This document shows, one piece after another, positions 45,906-54,084 of a stretch of 64,000 nucleotides of DNA. The translations under genes and the position numbers were made by a program. The notes beneath the pieces were generated by a model that made no database searches, was not told the DNA's origin, and saw only the letters and a list, made by a program, of their open reading frames with translations. The first letter of the stretch is position 1, and each line of letters begins with the position of its first letter. The stretch is from Mucilaginibacter sp. MD40 (lineage in GTDB: Bacteria; Bacteroidota; Bacteroidia; Sphingobacteriales; Sphingobacteriaceae), in the NCBI RefSeq assembly GCF_002288635.1, contig NZ_NRSW01000001.1, positions 3,305,852 to 3,369,851 on the forward strand. The letters run 5' to 3'.

Positions 45906-46931
45906 CTATAGCTGTACCATTGCCTTTATTACGCCGTTCTTAGGATCGAGCCAATCCGGAAACGCCGATGCCACTTCATCAAAATCCACTCGATGGGTAA
46001 TGTAATTAGCCGGATCGACCTTTCCATCCTTTATCGTGGCAATAACCTGTTCAAAATCTTCCCTGGTAGCGTTACGGCTGCTCATGAGTGTGGCCTCGCG
46101 CTTATGAAATTCGGGGTGGCTCACCACTATCTCGTTCTTTTGCAAACCTACCAGCACGTAACGGCCGCCATGTGCCAGGTATTGAAAGCCATTATTGATG
46201 GCTTTTTGGCTGCCGGTAGCATCAATCACCACGGTTGGGAAATCATTATTGGTGATCTGCTTTAATGCCTCATTAACATCCTGTGTAGAGGCATTGATGA
46301 TGTGAGGTATGCCGAGCCTGTTCTTACAAAACTCCAGCCGCTGCGCGTTTATATCCATTGCTATGACGTCGGCACCCGCTATGCGGGCAAACTCCATGAT
46401 GCCTAAACCAATTGGCCCCGCTCCTATTACCAGTACAAACTCGCCCGGTGTAACCCCTGCTCTGCGCACACCATGGGCGCCAATAGCTAATGGCTCCACT
46501 AATGCCAGTTCATCAGCGCTAAGACCCTGCCCATGCAGTAATGCCGATGACGGCACTTGTACATACTCGGCCATGCCACCATCAATATGTACACCAAATA
46601 CACGTATATCCGTACAGCAATTGGGTTTACCGTTACGGCAGGCAATACATCTGCCACAGCTGAAGTATGGAATAAACGTTACTATTTCGCCCGGCTCAAA
46701 ACCCGGTGCCCCGCCCGCATCAACCAATTCTCCGGCAAGCTCATGACCCAATATGCGCGGGTAGTTAAAATAAGGTTGCGTACCCTCAAACGCATGCAGA
46801 TCGGTACCGCAAATACCTATGCGTTTTATTTTGATAATGGCCATACCTTCGGCAGGTGTAGGCATTTCCCTATTGCTGTATGTAAATTGGCCTGGTTGAG
46901 CACAAACCAATGTTTTTATTGCTGTAGACAT
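45906..46931 (-). CDS. Zinc-dependent medium-chain alcohol dehydrogenase
   Basis: 341 residues from the ATG at 46931; an upstream ATG at 46952 is less typical. The zinc site is Cys41 in RIGICGTDLHAFEG and His63/Glu64 in LGHELAGELVDAG. The structural-zinc loop is FSCGRCIACRNGKPNCC, and the NAD-binding fold has VLVIGAGPIGLGIMEFARIAGADVIAMD. Relatives oxidise polyols or sugar acids such as L-gulonate, L-galactonate or threonine. Its place in an arabinan operon suggests arabinitol or another pentose-derived alcohol, but this is inference. Confidence 0.85.
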   Translation of the reverse strand: MSTAIKTLVCAQPGQFTYSNREMPTPAEGMAIIKIKRIGICGTDLHAFEGTQPYFNYPRILGHELAGELVDAGGAPGFEPGEIVTFIPYFSCGRCIACRNGKPNCCTDIRVFGVHIDGGMAEYVQVPSSALLHGQGLSADELALVEPLAIGAHGVRRAGVTPGEFVLVIGAGPIGLGIMEFARIAGADVIAMDINAQRLEFCKNRLGIPHIINASTQDVNEALKQITNNDFPTVVIDATGSQKAINNGFQYLAHGGRYVLVGLQKNEIVVSHPEFHKREATLMSSRNATREDFEQVIATIKDGKVDPANYITHRVDFDEVASAFPDWLDPKNGVIKAMVQL

Positions 46932-46960
46932 ATATTTTAGATCCTGATACATATGCAGGT

Positions 46961-48943
46961 TTATTTACCGGCTAATTTTAACCTGATCACATTAAAAGAA
47001 TACGGTTTCACATCCAACACCAGGTTTTTACCATTCACTGTTAAAGTTTGTGTATGGGGCTTTACAGCCGAAGGGTTGCTCATGGTATTTTCGGTATACA
47101 GATCGTCGCTTTGTAAAACGGTGAGGAGTCCGTCTTTTTTCAAACTGCCCGCGCCTGTAATGTCAAAAGCAGCTTCCATTTTATCCTTCCCGGTATTAAT
47201 TATTTTAATGATAAGTTCATTGTTCTTTTTATCCAGCACCGCCGAGGCAAACTGCCCGTCCTGACCTGTCACAGCCTTCCCGTTTAGGGTTAAGGGGACC
47301 ACGTCTGTACCTTTATTAAGCGAATAAAGCTGCTGCACATAATAATTTGGCGTAGCGTATGAGTTAAGGTTATCAAACCATATCAGGTCGGGTTTCCACT
47401 GCCAGGCATCTACCTTGGCTAATAATGGCGCGTATGATGCCATCAGCACCACATCGGCGTTACGTTCCAGGCCTGTCATGAAAGCTGCCTCGGCTATCGC
47501 GCTTTGCCAGTTATTGGCATTCTCGGTACCGGCCTTGTTAGGACTGTGTGCGGCATACTCGCCTGCAAATATTTTGGTTCCCTTACGGTCGTAATTATCA
47601 TAGCGGGTTACGCTTTTAAAGAACCAGTCGGGGTCGCGGTAATAATGTTCGTCTAAAATATCTGCTTTAAAGCCCCGCAAGGTAGCGTTCAGATAATCGA
47701 ACTTATCGCCGCTTGGATCGGGGCCAGCGCTTGAGATGAGCTGTATCTGTGGATATTTATCCTTAAGGGCCTTTTCAAAAACTTTCCAGCGCTCTATGTA
47801 TTGCTCTCCCCATTGCTCATTTCCTACCCCCATCATTTTAAGATTGAAGGGTTTGGGGTGCCCCAAGGCTATACGTAGCTTACCCCATTTGGTATCTGCC
47901 GAGCCATTAGCAAATTCTATCAGGTCAAGCGCGTCCTGTATGTAAGGATCTATCTGGTTAAGTGGCACCAACTGTCCGGTATTATACTGGCAGGCCATGC
48001 CACAGTTAAGAATAGGCAGCGGCTCGGCGCCAATATCCTCAGCCAGCATGAAGTATTCCATAAAGCCGAGGCCGAAGGTCTGGTAGTAATCGGGCGTACG
48101 GCGTTTCTCAAATTCCACGTTCCAGCGGTTCATGATGTTCTCGCGCTGATCAACATCACCAATGGTTTTTTTCCACTGGTAACGGTTGGCCAGATCACGT
48201 CCCTCAACAATACAGCCGCCGGGGAAACGTAAAAAGCCGGGCTTAAGATCATAGAGCTTCTGTACCAGATCGGCACGCAAGCCACCGGGGCGGTTCTTCC
48301 AGGTGTGGGTAGGGAAAAGTGAGATCATATCCAGGTCAATACTGCCCTTATTTGTTGCCCAAACATATAGCTTTGCCTTTGGAGTGGTGGTATTGGCTTG
48401 TATAGTGGCGTGGTAACGCTTCCATTCCGTTCCCTGCGGCGATAACGTAGTTTTCCCGATAATAGCCCCTGTTGAATCATGCAGTTCGAGCAATAAACTG
48501 ATCTTACTGCCTGCATGCTGGCGGGCAAATACCGAAAAATTATACATTTCTCCCTTACGTATGCCCATACCGCCAAAACCTTCGTTAGATAAACCGTAAT
48601 AACCTTTGGGGGTATTTACGTTTAATGTTAAATAATGAGGATTTTCCGGGCGCTCGGTTTTACGGTCAACAACCGATACTGTTCCGTTGCCGCCGTCCTT
48701 TCGTTGCTCGGCCCAACCCATTAAGTTCGTATTGAACTCGAATGAGCGGTTTTTTACGAGTTCGGCATATACGCCACCATCGGCGGCCATGTTAATATCT
48801 TCAAAAAATATCCCGTACATGGTTGGCTGCACATGCGCCTTTATGCTATCGGCTTTTACTGTAAAATTTAGACGTTTAGCGGTTTGTGCATTGGCTAAAC
48901 CCAGCGTGCATAGTAGTAAGCCGGAAAGGAAGAAGTATCTCAT
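46961..48943 (-). CDS. Exported GH51 alpha-L-arabinofuranosidase (660 aa)
   Basis: 660 residues with signal peptide MRYFFLSGLLLCTLGLANAQ. GH51 features are the N-terminal sequence PTMYGIFFEDINMAADGGVYAELVKNRSFE, a carbohydrate-binding-like insertion, the acid/base Glu in MMGVGNEQWGEQYI, and the nucleophile Glu in KIFAGEYAAHSP, with a C-terminal beta-sandwich. The larger size than the next gene reflects the inserted domain. It removes arabinofuranose side chains in the periplasm. It follows the second GH51 by 7 bp. Confidence 0.92.
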   Translation of the reverse strand: MRYFFLSGLLLCTLGLANAQTAKRLNFTVKADSIKAHVQPTMYGIFFEDINMAADGGVYAELVKNRSFEFNTNLMGWAEQRKDGGNGTVSVVDRKTERPENPHYLTLNVNTPKGYYGLSNEGFGGMGIRKGEMYNFSVFARQHAGSKISLLLELHDSTGAIIGKTTLSPQGTEWKRYHATIQANTTTPKAKLYVWATNKGSIDLDMISLFPTHTWKNRPGGLRADLVQKLYDLKPGFLRFPGGCIVEGRDLANRYQWKKTIGDVDQRENIMNRWNVEFEKRRTPDYYQTFGLGFMEYFMLAEDIGAEPLPILNCGMACQYNTGQLVPLNQIDPYIQDALDLIEFANGSADTKWGKLRIALGHPKPFNLKMMGVGNEQWGEQYIERWKVFEKALKDKYPQIQLISSAGPDPSGDKFDYLNATLRGFKADILDEHYYRDPDWFFKSVTRYDNYDRKGTKIFAGEYAAHSPNKAGTENANNWQSAIAEAAFMTGLERNADVVLMASYAPLLAKVDAWQWKPDLIWFDNLNSYATPNYYVQQLYSLNKGTDVVPLTLNGKAVTGQDGQFASAVLDKKNNELIIKIINTGKDKMEAAFDITGAGSLKKDGLLTVLQSDDLYTENTMSNPSAVKPHTQTLTVNGKNLVLDVKPYSFNVIRLKLAGK

Positions 48944-48950
48944 TTTTGAA

Positions 48951-50498
48951 TTAATTAAGTGTAAGTACCGCTACAGATATGGCAGGTAAGGTAACCTCCA
49001 GCGTGTTACCCTTTAACACCGCACCATTAAAAGCCACGGCTTTTATTTTATCAGGCGCGTTAAAGGTATTGCAATCGCCGGTTTTAGCCGAGGTGAGGAT
49101 GCGGCCACTTACACCTTTAAAGTTTTGACCATTAAGCTTAAGCGTTATTTTTTGCTTTTTAGACGGATCAATATTGGTTAAAGAAATATGCACAACGCCT
49201 GCCTTGTCCTTTGATGCTGACGCCGAAACGGCAGGCAGCTTTTCATTACCAAAGGCATAATCTGTTTCGCTTACTTTGGTAGGTAGTAAGGTAGCATCCT
49301 GGTGCACGTTGTACATCTCCATTACATAATAAGTAGGCGTCAGGATCATTTTTTGCTTATTGGTGAGTATTACCGCCTGCAATACGTTGATACATTGCGC
49401 CAGATTCGCCATCCGCACACGATCCGCATGGTTGTTAAAAATATTCAGGGTGGTACCGGCTATCATGGCATCGCGCATGGTGTTTTGCTGATACAGGAAG
49501 CCGGGATTGGTACCCGGTTCTACATCGTACCATCCACCCCATTCATCAACCACAAGGGCTATCTGCTTTTTAGGGTCATACTTATCCATAATGCGGGCAT
49601 GGCGGGTAACCAGCGTATCCATTTGCAGTGCGCGCTGCATGGTAGTAAAATACTGCTCCTCGGTAAAGCCGGTAGCCGGGCCTTTTTTCTCCCAGCCAAT
49701 TACCGCGTAATGGTGTACCGCCACGCCCTCAATAAGGTGATGCGGTATATTCTTCATCAGGGTTTCGGTCCAGTTGTAGTCATCGTCGCTGGCACCGGAA
49801 GCCACCCTGAACAGCTTTGTTTTTCCCTCCGAACTACCCATAAAAGTAGCGTACTTACGAAACTCGTTGGCATAATATTCTGGCGTCATGTTACCGCCGC
49901 AGCCCCAGGCCTCGTTGCCCACACCCCAGAATTTTACGCTCCAGGGTTTATCGCGGCCATTGGCCTTGCGGAGGTCAGACATGGGGTTTTTATTATCCGA
50001 CCCGGTGTACTGTATCCAGTCGGCCAGTTCCTGCACTGTACCGCTGCCTACGTTACCTGATACATATGGTTCTGCGCCCAGCAGTTCACACATATTCAAA
50101 AAATCATGCGTACCAAAGCTGTTATCTTCCACTACACCACCCCACCATTTATTCACAATGGCAGGCCTTTTATCTTTGGGACCAATGCCGTCGCGCCAGT
50201 GGTAAGTATCGGCAAAACAACCGCCGGGCCAGCGTAAAGAAGGTATCTTCATTTTACGCAGCGCGGCCACAACATCATTACGCACCCCGTTTGTATTAGG
50301 TATCTTAGACGTATCGCCAACATAAAAACCATCGTAAATGCCGCGACCTAAGTGCTCGGCAAAGTGGCTGTATATGTATTTGCTGATGGTGGGATTAGCC
50401 GACGTATTGTTCAGATCAACTGTTATGGTAGTTTGCGCTACCGCAGAGCCTGAACAAATAAGCAATGCTCCTAATACTTTTAAAAGGGATGATCTCAT
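48951..50498 (-). CDS. Exported GH51 alpha-N-arabinofuranosidase (515 aa)
   Basis: 515 residues with a signal peptide ending in SGSAVAQ. The sequence shows SKYIYSHFAEHLGRGIYDG, RWPGGCFADTYHWRDGIGP, acid/base Glu in FWGVGNEAWGCGG, and nucleophile Glu in ALVVDEWGGWYD, all classic for GH51 arabinofuranosidases of the shorter type. Two paralogous GH51 genes side by side probably have different linkage preferences. It follows galM by 14 bp and precedes the larger GH51 by 7 bp. Confidence 0.93.
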   Translation of the reverse strand: MRSSLLKVLGALLICSGSAVAQTTITVDLNNTSANPTISKYIYSHFAEHLGRGIYDGFYVGDTSKIPNTNGVRNDVVAALRKMKIPSLRWPGGCFADTYHWRDGIGPKDKRPAIVNKWWGGVVEDNSFGTHDFLNMCELLGAEPYVSGNVGSGTVQELADWIQYTGSDNKNPMSDLRKANGRDKPWSVKFWGVGNEAWGCGGNMTPEYYANEFRKYATFMGSSEGKTKLFRVASGASDDDYNWTETLMKNIPHHLIEGVAVHHYAVIGWEKKGPATGFTEEQYFTTMQRALQMDTLVTRHARIMDKYDPKKQIALVVDEWGGWYDVEPGTNPGFLYQQNTMRDAMIAGTTLNIFNNHADRVRMANLAQCINVLQAVILTNKQKMILTPTYYVMEMYNVHQDATLLPTKVSETDYAFGNEKLPAVSASASKDKAGVVHISLTNIDPSKKQKITLKLNGQNFKGVSGRILTSAKTGDCNTFNAPDKIKAVAFNGAVLKGNTLEVTLPAISVAVLTLN

Positions 50499-50512
50499 GA
50501 GGGCTTTCAGAA

Positions 50513-51697
50513 TTATTTACTTACCGAAAATTTGTAGATAGTTGTGGTATGATAGGTTTGCCCCGGGTTAAGCGTTGTGCCGGGAAAAGATAACTGGTTA
50601 GGCGAATCGGGGAAGTGCTGTGTTTCCAGGCACATTGCCGAACGGTAACCATAAGCCGCGCCACCTTTGCCGTCTTTTTCTTTACCGGTAAGGAAATTGC
50701 CACTGTAGAATTGCAATCCCGGCTCTTCGGTATATATATCCATCACAATGCCTGTTACCGGGCTTTTAACAGTAGCCACAGATGTGTTAAGATCATGCTT
50801 GTTCAGCACAAAATTATGATCGTAACCTTTGCCATTTTTTAATTGCTCATCCTGTTTGTTAATATCCTGCCCTATTGGTTTCAACGACGTAAAATCAAAA
50901 GGAGTGCCTTTAACATCTTTTAACTGACCGGTAGGTATCAGCGTAGTATCAACCGGGGTAAACTGGTCGGCTTTTATCTGTAACAGATCATTTAAAATGG
51001 TCTCGCTGCCCGCGCCGTTAAGGTTAAAGTACGCGTGGTTGGTAAGGTTAACAATGGTTGGCTTATCGGTAGTTGCGGTGTAGTCTATTTTAAGGGCGTT
51101 ATCATCCTGCAAGGTATAGGTTACCTTAACTTTCAGATTGCCGGGATAGCCACCTTCGCCATCAGGCGAGATAAAGGTAAGTTCCAAAGTGTTGTTATTG
51201 AGCTGTTTTGCATCCCAAACCTGTGCATAAAAACCTTTAAAACCGCCGTGAAGAGTATTAACGCCATCATTAATATCCAGCTGGTATTTCTTACCGTTAA
51301 GTGTAAATTTCCCCCTGGCTATCCTGTTGCCGTAACGGCCTATAATGGCGCCAAAAAATGGCTCCTTTGGTTTTTGATAAGTGCCAACACTGTCGTAACC
51401 CAAAACCACATCTTTTAAAGCACCGTCCTTATCAGGTACCAGCAGGCTTACTATCCTGCCGCCATAATTGGTTATAGCCGCTTTAGCGCCTTTGGAATTG
51501 GTTAACACATACAAACGTGTTTGCTTACCGTTAACGGTTTTAATAAATTTTGAGCTGTCAGGCAAAACCGCCGTTTTAACTGATGCACTGTCGGCAGTAT
51601 TTGCTTTTTTACCGGCAGGGCTTTGGCAAGCCTGGTTCATTAATGCTACTGCCGCTATAAAAGCAGGCAAAAGTGTCTTTGCAGATTTTCTCATCAT
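50513..51697 (-). CDS. galM: Aldose 1-epimerase, lipoprotein
   Basis: 394 residues with a lipoprotein leader (FIAAVALMNQAC). Mutarotase motifs are NGKKYQLDINDGVNTLHGGFKGF, VNLTNHAYFNLNGAGS (catalytic His), GLQFYSGNFLTGKEK and MCLETQHFPDSPN (catalytic Glu region). It interconverts alpha and beta anomers of aldoses such as arabinose or galactose, here likely in the periplasm. It is the first gene of the galM-GH51-GH51-ADH-GH43 operon, and the long palindrome at 51802-51830 lies about 105 bp upstream. Confidence 0.92.
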   Translation of the reverse strand: MMRKSAKTLLPAFIAAVALMNQACQSPAGKKANTADSASVKTAVLPDSSKFIKTVNGKQTRLYVLTNSKGAKAAITNYGGRIVSLLVPDKDGALKDVVLGYDSVGTYQKPKEPFFGAIIGRYGNRIARGKFTLNGKKYQLDINDGVNTLHGGFKGFYAQVWDAKQLNNNTLELTFISPDGEGGYPGNLKVKVTYTLQDDNALKIDYTATTDKPTIVNLTNHAYFNLNGAGSETILNDLLQIKADQFTPVDTTLIPTGQLKDVKGTPFDFTSLKPIGQDINKQDEQLKNGKGYDHNFVLNKHDLNTSVATVKSPVTGIVMDIYTEEPGLQFYSGNFLTGKEKDGKGGAAYGYRSAMCLETQHFPDSPNQLSFPGTTLNPGQTYHTTTIYKFSVSK

Positions 51698-51801
51698 AGT
51701 TAATGTGTTGATGCAGCTTTTAAGCTGATCGGTTTCTTTTTCAGGAATATAATTGGTTAATTGGCAAGATTTATATTAAATCCTGAACAAGATAGGAAGA
51801 A

Positions 51802-51830
51802 TTTTTAATTGTTATAATAACAATTAAAAA
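51802..51830. promoter_or_regulatory. Perfect 29-bp palindrome upstream of galM: candidate AraR operator
   Basis: TTTTTAATTGTTAT, a central A, and ATAACAATTAAAAA form perfect 14-base arms. It lies between galM (leftward) and a small rightward gene. A related sequence, AATTGTTATTACAACA, lies upstream of araR at 56683. The shared AATTGTTAT half-site suggests an AraR operator; no binding data are available here. Confidence 0.6.
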
Positions 51831-51962
51831 AATACCATAAAATCAGTCGCTTGCATGCCTTGCCTGTTTCAGGGGTGGACAACTGTTTGAAAAATAATTT
51901 TTATGCAACAGGAATTAATTACGCGTCACTGTAGTATCTTTAACTAATCATCATACATAACT

Positions 51963-52169
51963 ATGAAAATTGCCGGCGTACCGATCATATCCATTATACT
52001 CTTAGTTACCTGCTGCGCCAGAATACTTATCAAAATACTGCTGCCGCATGCGGCCAGATCATACTCCTTGTTTTTTGATGGTATATTAATTGGTGCTGTA
52101 GCTTATAACTTTCTTGACTACATGAATATTTATTTAAAAGCAAGGCTTAATAACAGTAAGCAACAATAA
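51963..52169 (+). CDS. Small two-helix membrane protein, function unknown
   Basis: 68 residues with two hydrophobic helices (VPIISIILLVTCCARILIKILL and SLFFDGILIGAVAYNFLDYM) and a basic, Asn-rich tail (KARLNNSKQQ). It is divergent from galM and shares the intergenic region with the palindrome. TATCTTTA at 51935-51942 matches the -7 element TAnnTTTG at all but one defined base. A shared terminator at 52184-52216 follows. Not recognised; it could be a regulatory or fortuitous small gene. Confidence 0.55.
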   Translation: MKIAGVPIISIILLVTCCARILIKILLPHAARSYSLFFDGILIGAVAYNFLDYMNIYLKARLNNSKQQ

Positions 52170-52183
52170 GCCTTAAAAAAATA

Positions 52184-52216
52184 AAATGGCCCGATGTTTA
52201 ATTACACGGGCCATTT
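52184..52216. terminator. Bidirectional terminator between small gene and GH35
   Basis: AAATGGCCCG and CGGGCCATTT form a perfect 10-bp stem around a 13-nt loop, with A-rich DNA on the left and T-rich on the right strand as needed for both directions. It lies between the convergent stop codons at 52169 and 52243. Confidence 0.8.
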
Positions 52217-52242
52217 GCATTATGATTAGGTTGAGGAGAAAA

Positions 52243-54063
52243 TTATTGCTTTACCTGGTCAAGTATGGGTTTATCTACCGATACGATGGTGTTACCCGGT
52301 TTTATCATATCAAATACAACTAATTCATTCCTGCCTTTTTTTAGCCATTCTGCCGGAACGTATAGTGTTTGCTGAGGGCCTACCCGCCAATAACGGCCAA
52401 GATTATGCCCGTTTATCCAAACAACACCTTTGCCCCAATCGCTCATGTTGAAGTAGGTATCCTCTACTTTACTAAGGTTAAAAGTTCCTTTCTGTAATGT
52501 TGGTGAAGTGTAGTTAACACCTGTGCTGCCAAATTTAACCTGGTTGATGTTAGCCATTGGCAGGCTGTACATTTGCCAGCCTTTTAGCTCGCTGTTATTG
52601 AACATTACCGAACCGGTAATGCCCTTTTTATTCTGGAGTAAATATTTACCGAAGTTGATACGGCCCAAATTTTCTACCAGTATATCCAGCGTAACGCTGC
52701 CCTTCGGCAGGGTTAAATTAAGGCTGTCCTGGTTTAGGCGCCTGTCTAAAGTACCGGCGGTTTTGCCATTTACCAGTACCACAGCATAATCACGTAAGCC
52801 TTTTATGGTTAACTTTCCGTTACCTTTTACCTGCGTACGGTACAGCACGTAGCCATAATCTTGCTGAAGGTCTTCAAAAGTTAAGGGCGTGGTACTACTC
52901 ACCGGCTTAGGTAAATTTTGTAAAATACTAACAGCCGCGGTAAGTTTTACAGCCGGTATTGCCATGGCAGGTTTAGCTGCCGGTACAGCCGGCAGGGCTA
53001 CACCGGGTGCCAGGTGCTTTTGAATAACATTCCTGAAAGCGATAAACTTGGGCGTCGGGTTTCCGGCCTCATCCAATGGCGCGTCATAATCATAGCTGCT
53101 GATCTGGGGCTCGTACGGTGTGCCGTCTTTATAGTTGGCACCGTTCATGAAATCGCGCGTAGTACCGCCATGAAACATATACATGTTGATGGAAATGCCT
53201 GCCGCGAGTACCGAATCAAGCCTACCGGCATACTTTTCGGCAGGTACGGTATGGTGTGGCGTTCCCCACCAATCAAACCAGGCCGGGTACCATTCGGCAA
53301 TATAAAAAGGACCTTTGCCATTGTGATTTTCGCGTACCAATTGCTTTACCTTTTTAGGATCGTCCAAACCATTTACAGCAGGCAATAGTCCGGGTAAATA
53401 ACCTTTGGTCAGATCTGCCGCAGGGTCACAGGTATATAATAACCCATCAAAACCCGCTTCTTTAAACATTTTCTGATTGATGGCCAGATAATCCTTATCG
53501 CTTCCGAATGAACCGTATTCGTTTTCTATCTGCACCATCAGCACGTTACCACCGTGGTTTATTTGCAGCGGGGCCAATATTTTACCTACTTGTTTGATGT
53601 AGGTTTCATACTCCTTTAGGTACTGCGCTTCTTTGCTGCGTACTACCAACCCTTTCTCCTTCTGTAACCAGTAAGGGTAGCCGCCAAATTCCCATTCGGC
53701 ACATACATAAGGGCTTGGCCTCAATATCACCCATAAGCCTTCCTGCTGGGCAATTTTTACAAACTCAGCTATATCATTATTTCCGCTGAAGTCAAACTTT
53801 CCTTTCTGGGGCTCGTGCAGGTTCCAAAAAACATAGGTACCAATGGTATTAAGCCCCATGGCTTTGGCCATTTTCATACGGGCGCGCCATGCTTCACGAG
53901 GGATGCGCGGATAATGCATTTCTCCGCTGATCATTTGGAAGGGCTTACCATCAAGCAGGAAAACAGAGTCGGCCAATGCAAAGGTATGTTTAGCCTGCTG
54001 GGCTTTAATATTCCTAGCTATCAATAGTGATAAAAGTAAAAGGTAGTACTTAAATTTATGCAT
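52243..54063 (-). CDS. Exported GH35 beta-galactosidase
   Basis: 606 residues with a signal peptide near LLIARNIKAQQ. GH35 signatures are MISGEMHYPRIPREAWRARM, GLNTIGTYVFWNLHEPQKG, the acid/base Glu in VLMVQIENEYGSFG, and the nucleophile region FYIAEWYPAWFDWWG, with C-terminal jelly-roll domains (WGKGVVWINGHNLGRYWRVGPQ). It removes beta-linked galactose, for example from galactan or arabinogalactan side chains. It follows the GH2 gene by 21 bp and forms an operon with it. Confidence 0.92.
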   Translation of the reverse strand: MHKFKYYLLLLSLLIARNIKAQQAKHTFALADSVFLLDGKPFQMISGEMHYPRIPREAWRARMKMAKAMGLNTIGTYVFWNLHEPQKGKFDFSGNNDIAEFVKIAQQEGLWVILRPSPYVCAEWEFGGYPYWLQKEKGLVVRSKEAQYLKEYETYIKQVGKILAPLQINHGGNVLMVQIENEYGSFGSDKDYLAINQKMFKEAGFDGLLYTCDPAADLTKGYLPGLLPAVNGLDDPKKVKQLVRENHNGKGPFYIAEWYPAWFDWWGTPHHTVPAEKYAGRLDSVLAAGISINMYMFHGGTTRDFMNGANYKDGTPYEPQISSYDYDAPLDEAGNPTPKFIAFRNVIQKHLAPGVALPAVPAAKPAMAIPAVKLTAAVSILQNLPKPVSSTTPLTFEDLQQDYGYVLYRTQVKGNGKLTIKGLRDYAVVLVNGKTAGTLDRRLNQDSLNLTLPKGSVTLDILVENLGRINFGKYLLQNKKGITGSVMFNNSELKGWQMYSLPMANINQVKFGSTGVNYTSPTLQKGTFNLSKVEDTYFNMSDWGKGVVWINGHNLGRYWRVGPQQTLYVPAEWLKKGRNELVVFDMIKPGNTIVSVDKPILDQVKQ

Positions 54064-54084
54064 TAGTTTATGGTTAAGGCTTAA

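Noticed and set aside
49302-50060. 252-residue plus-strand open frame
   Set aside because: It is antisense to the GH51 gene, whose catalytic motifs are intact in the minus frame.
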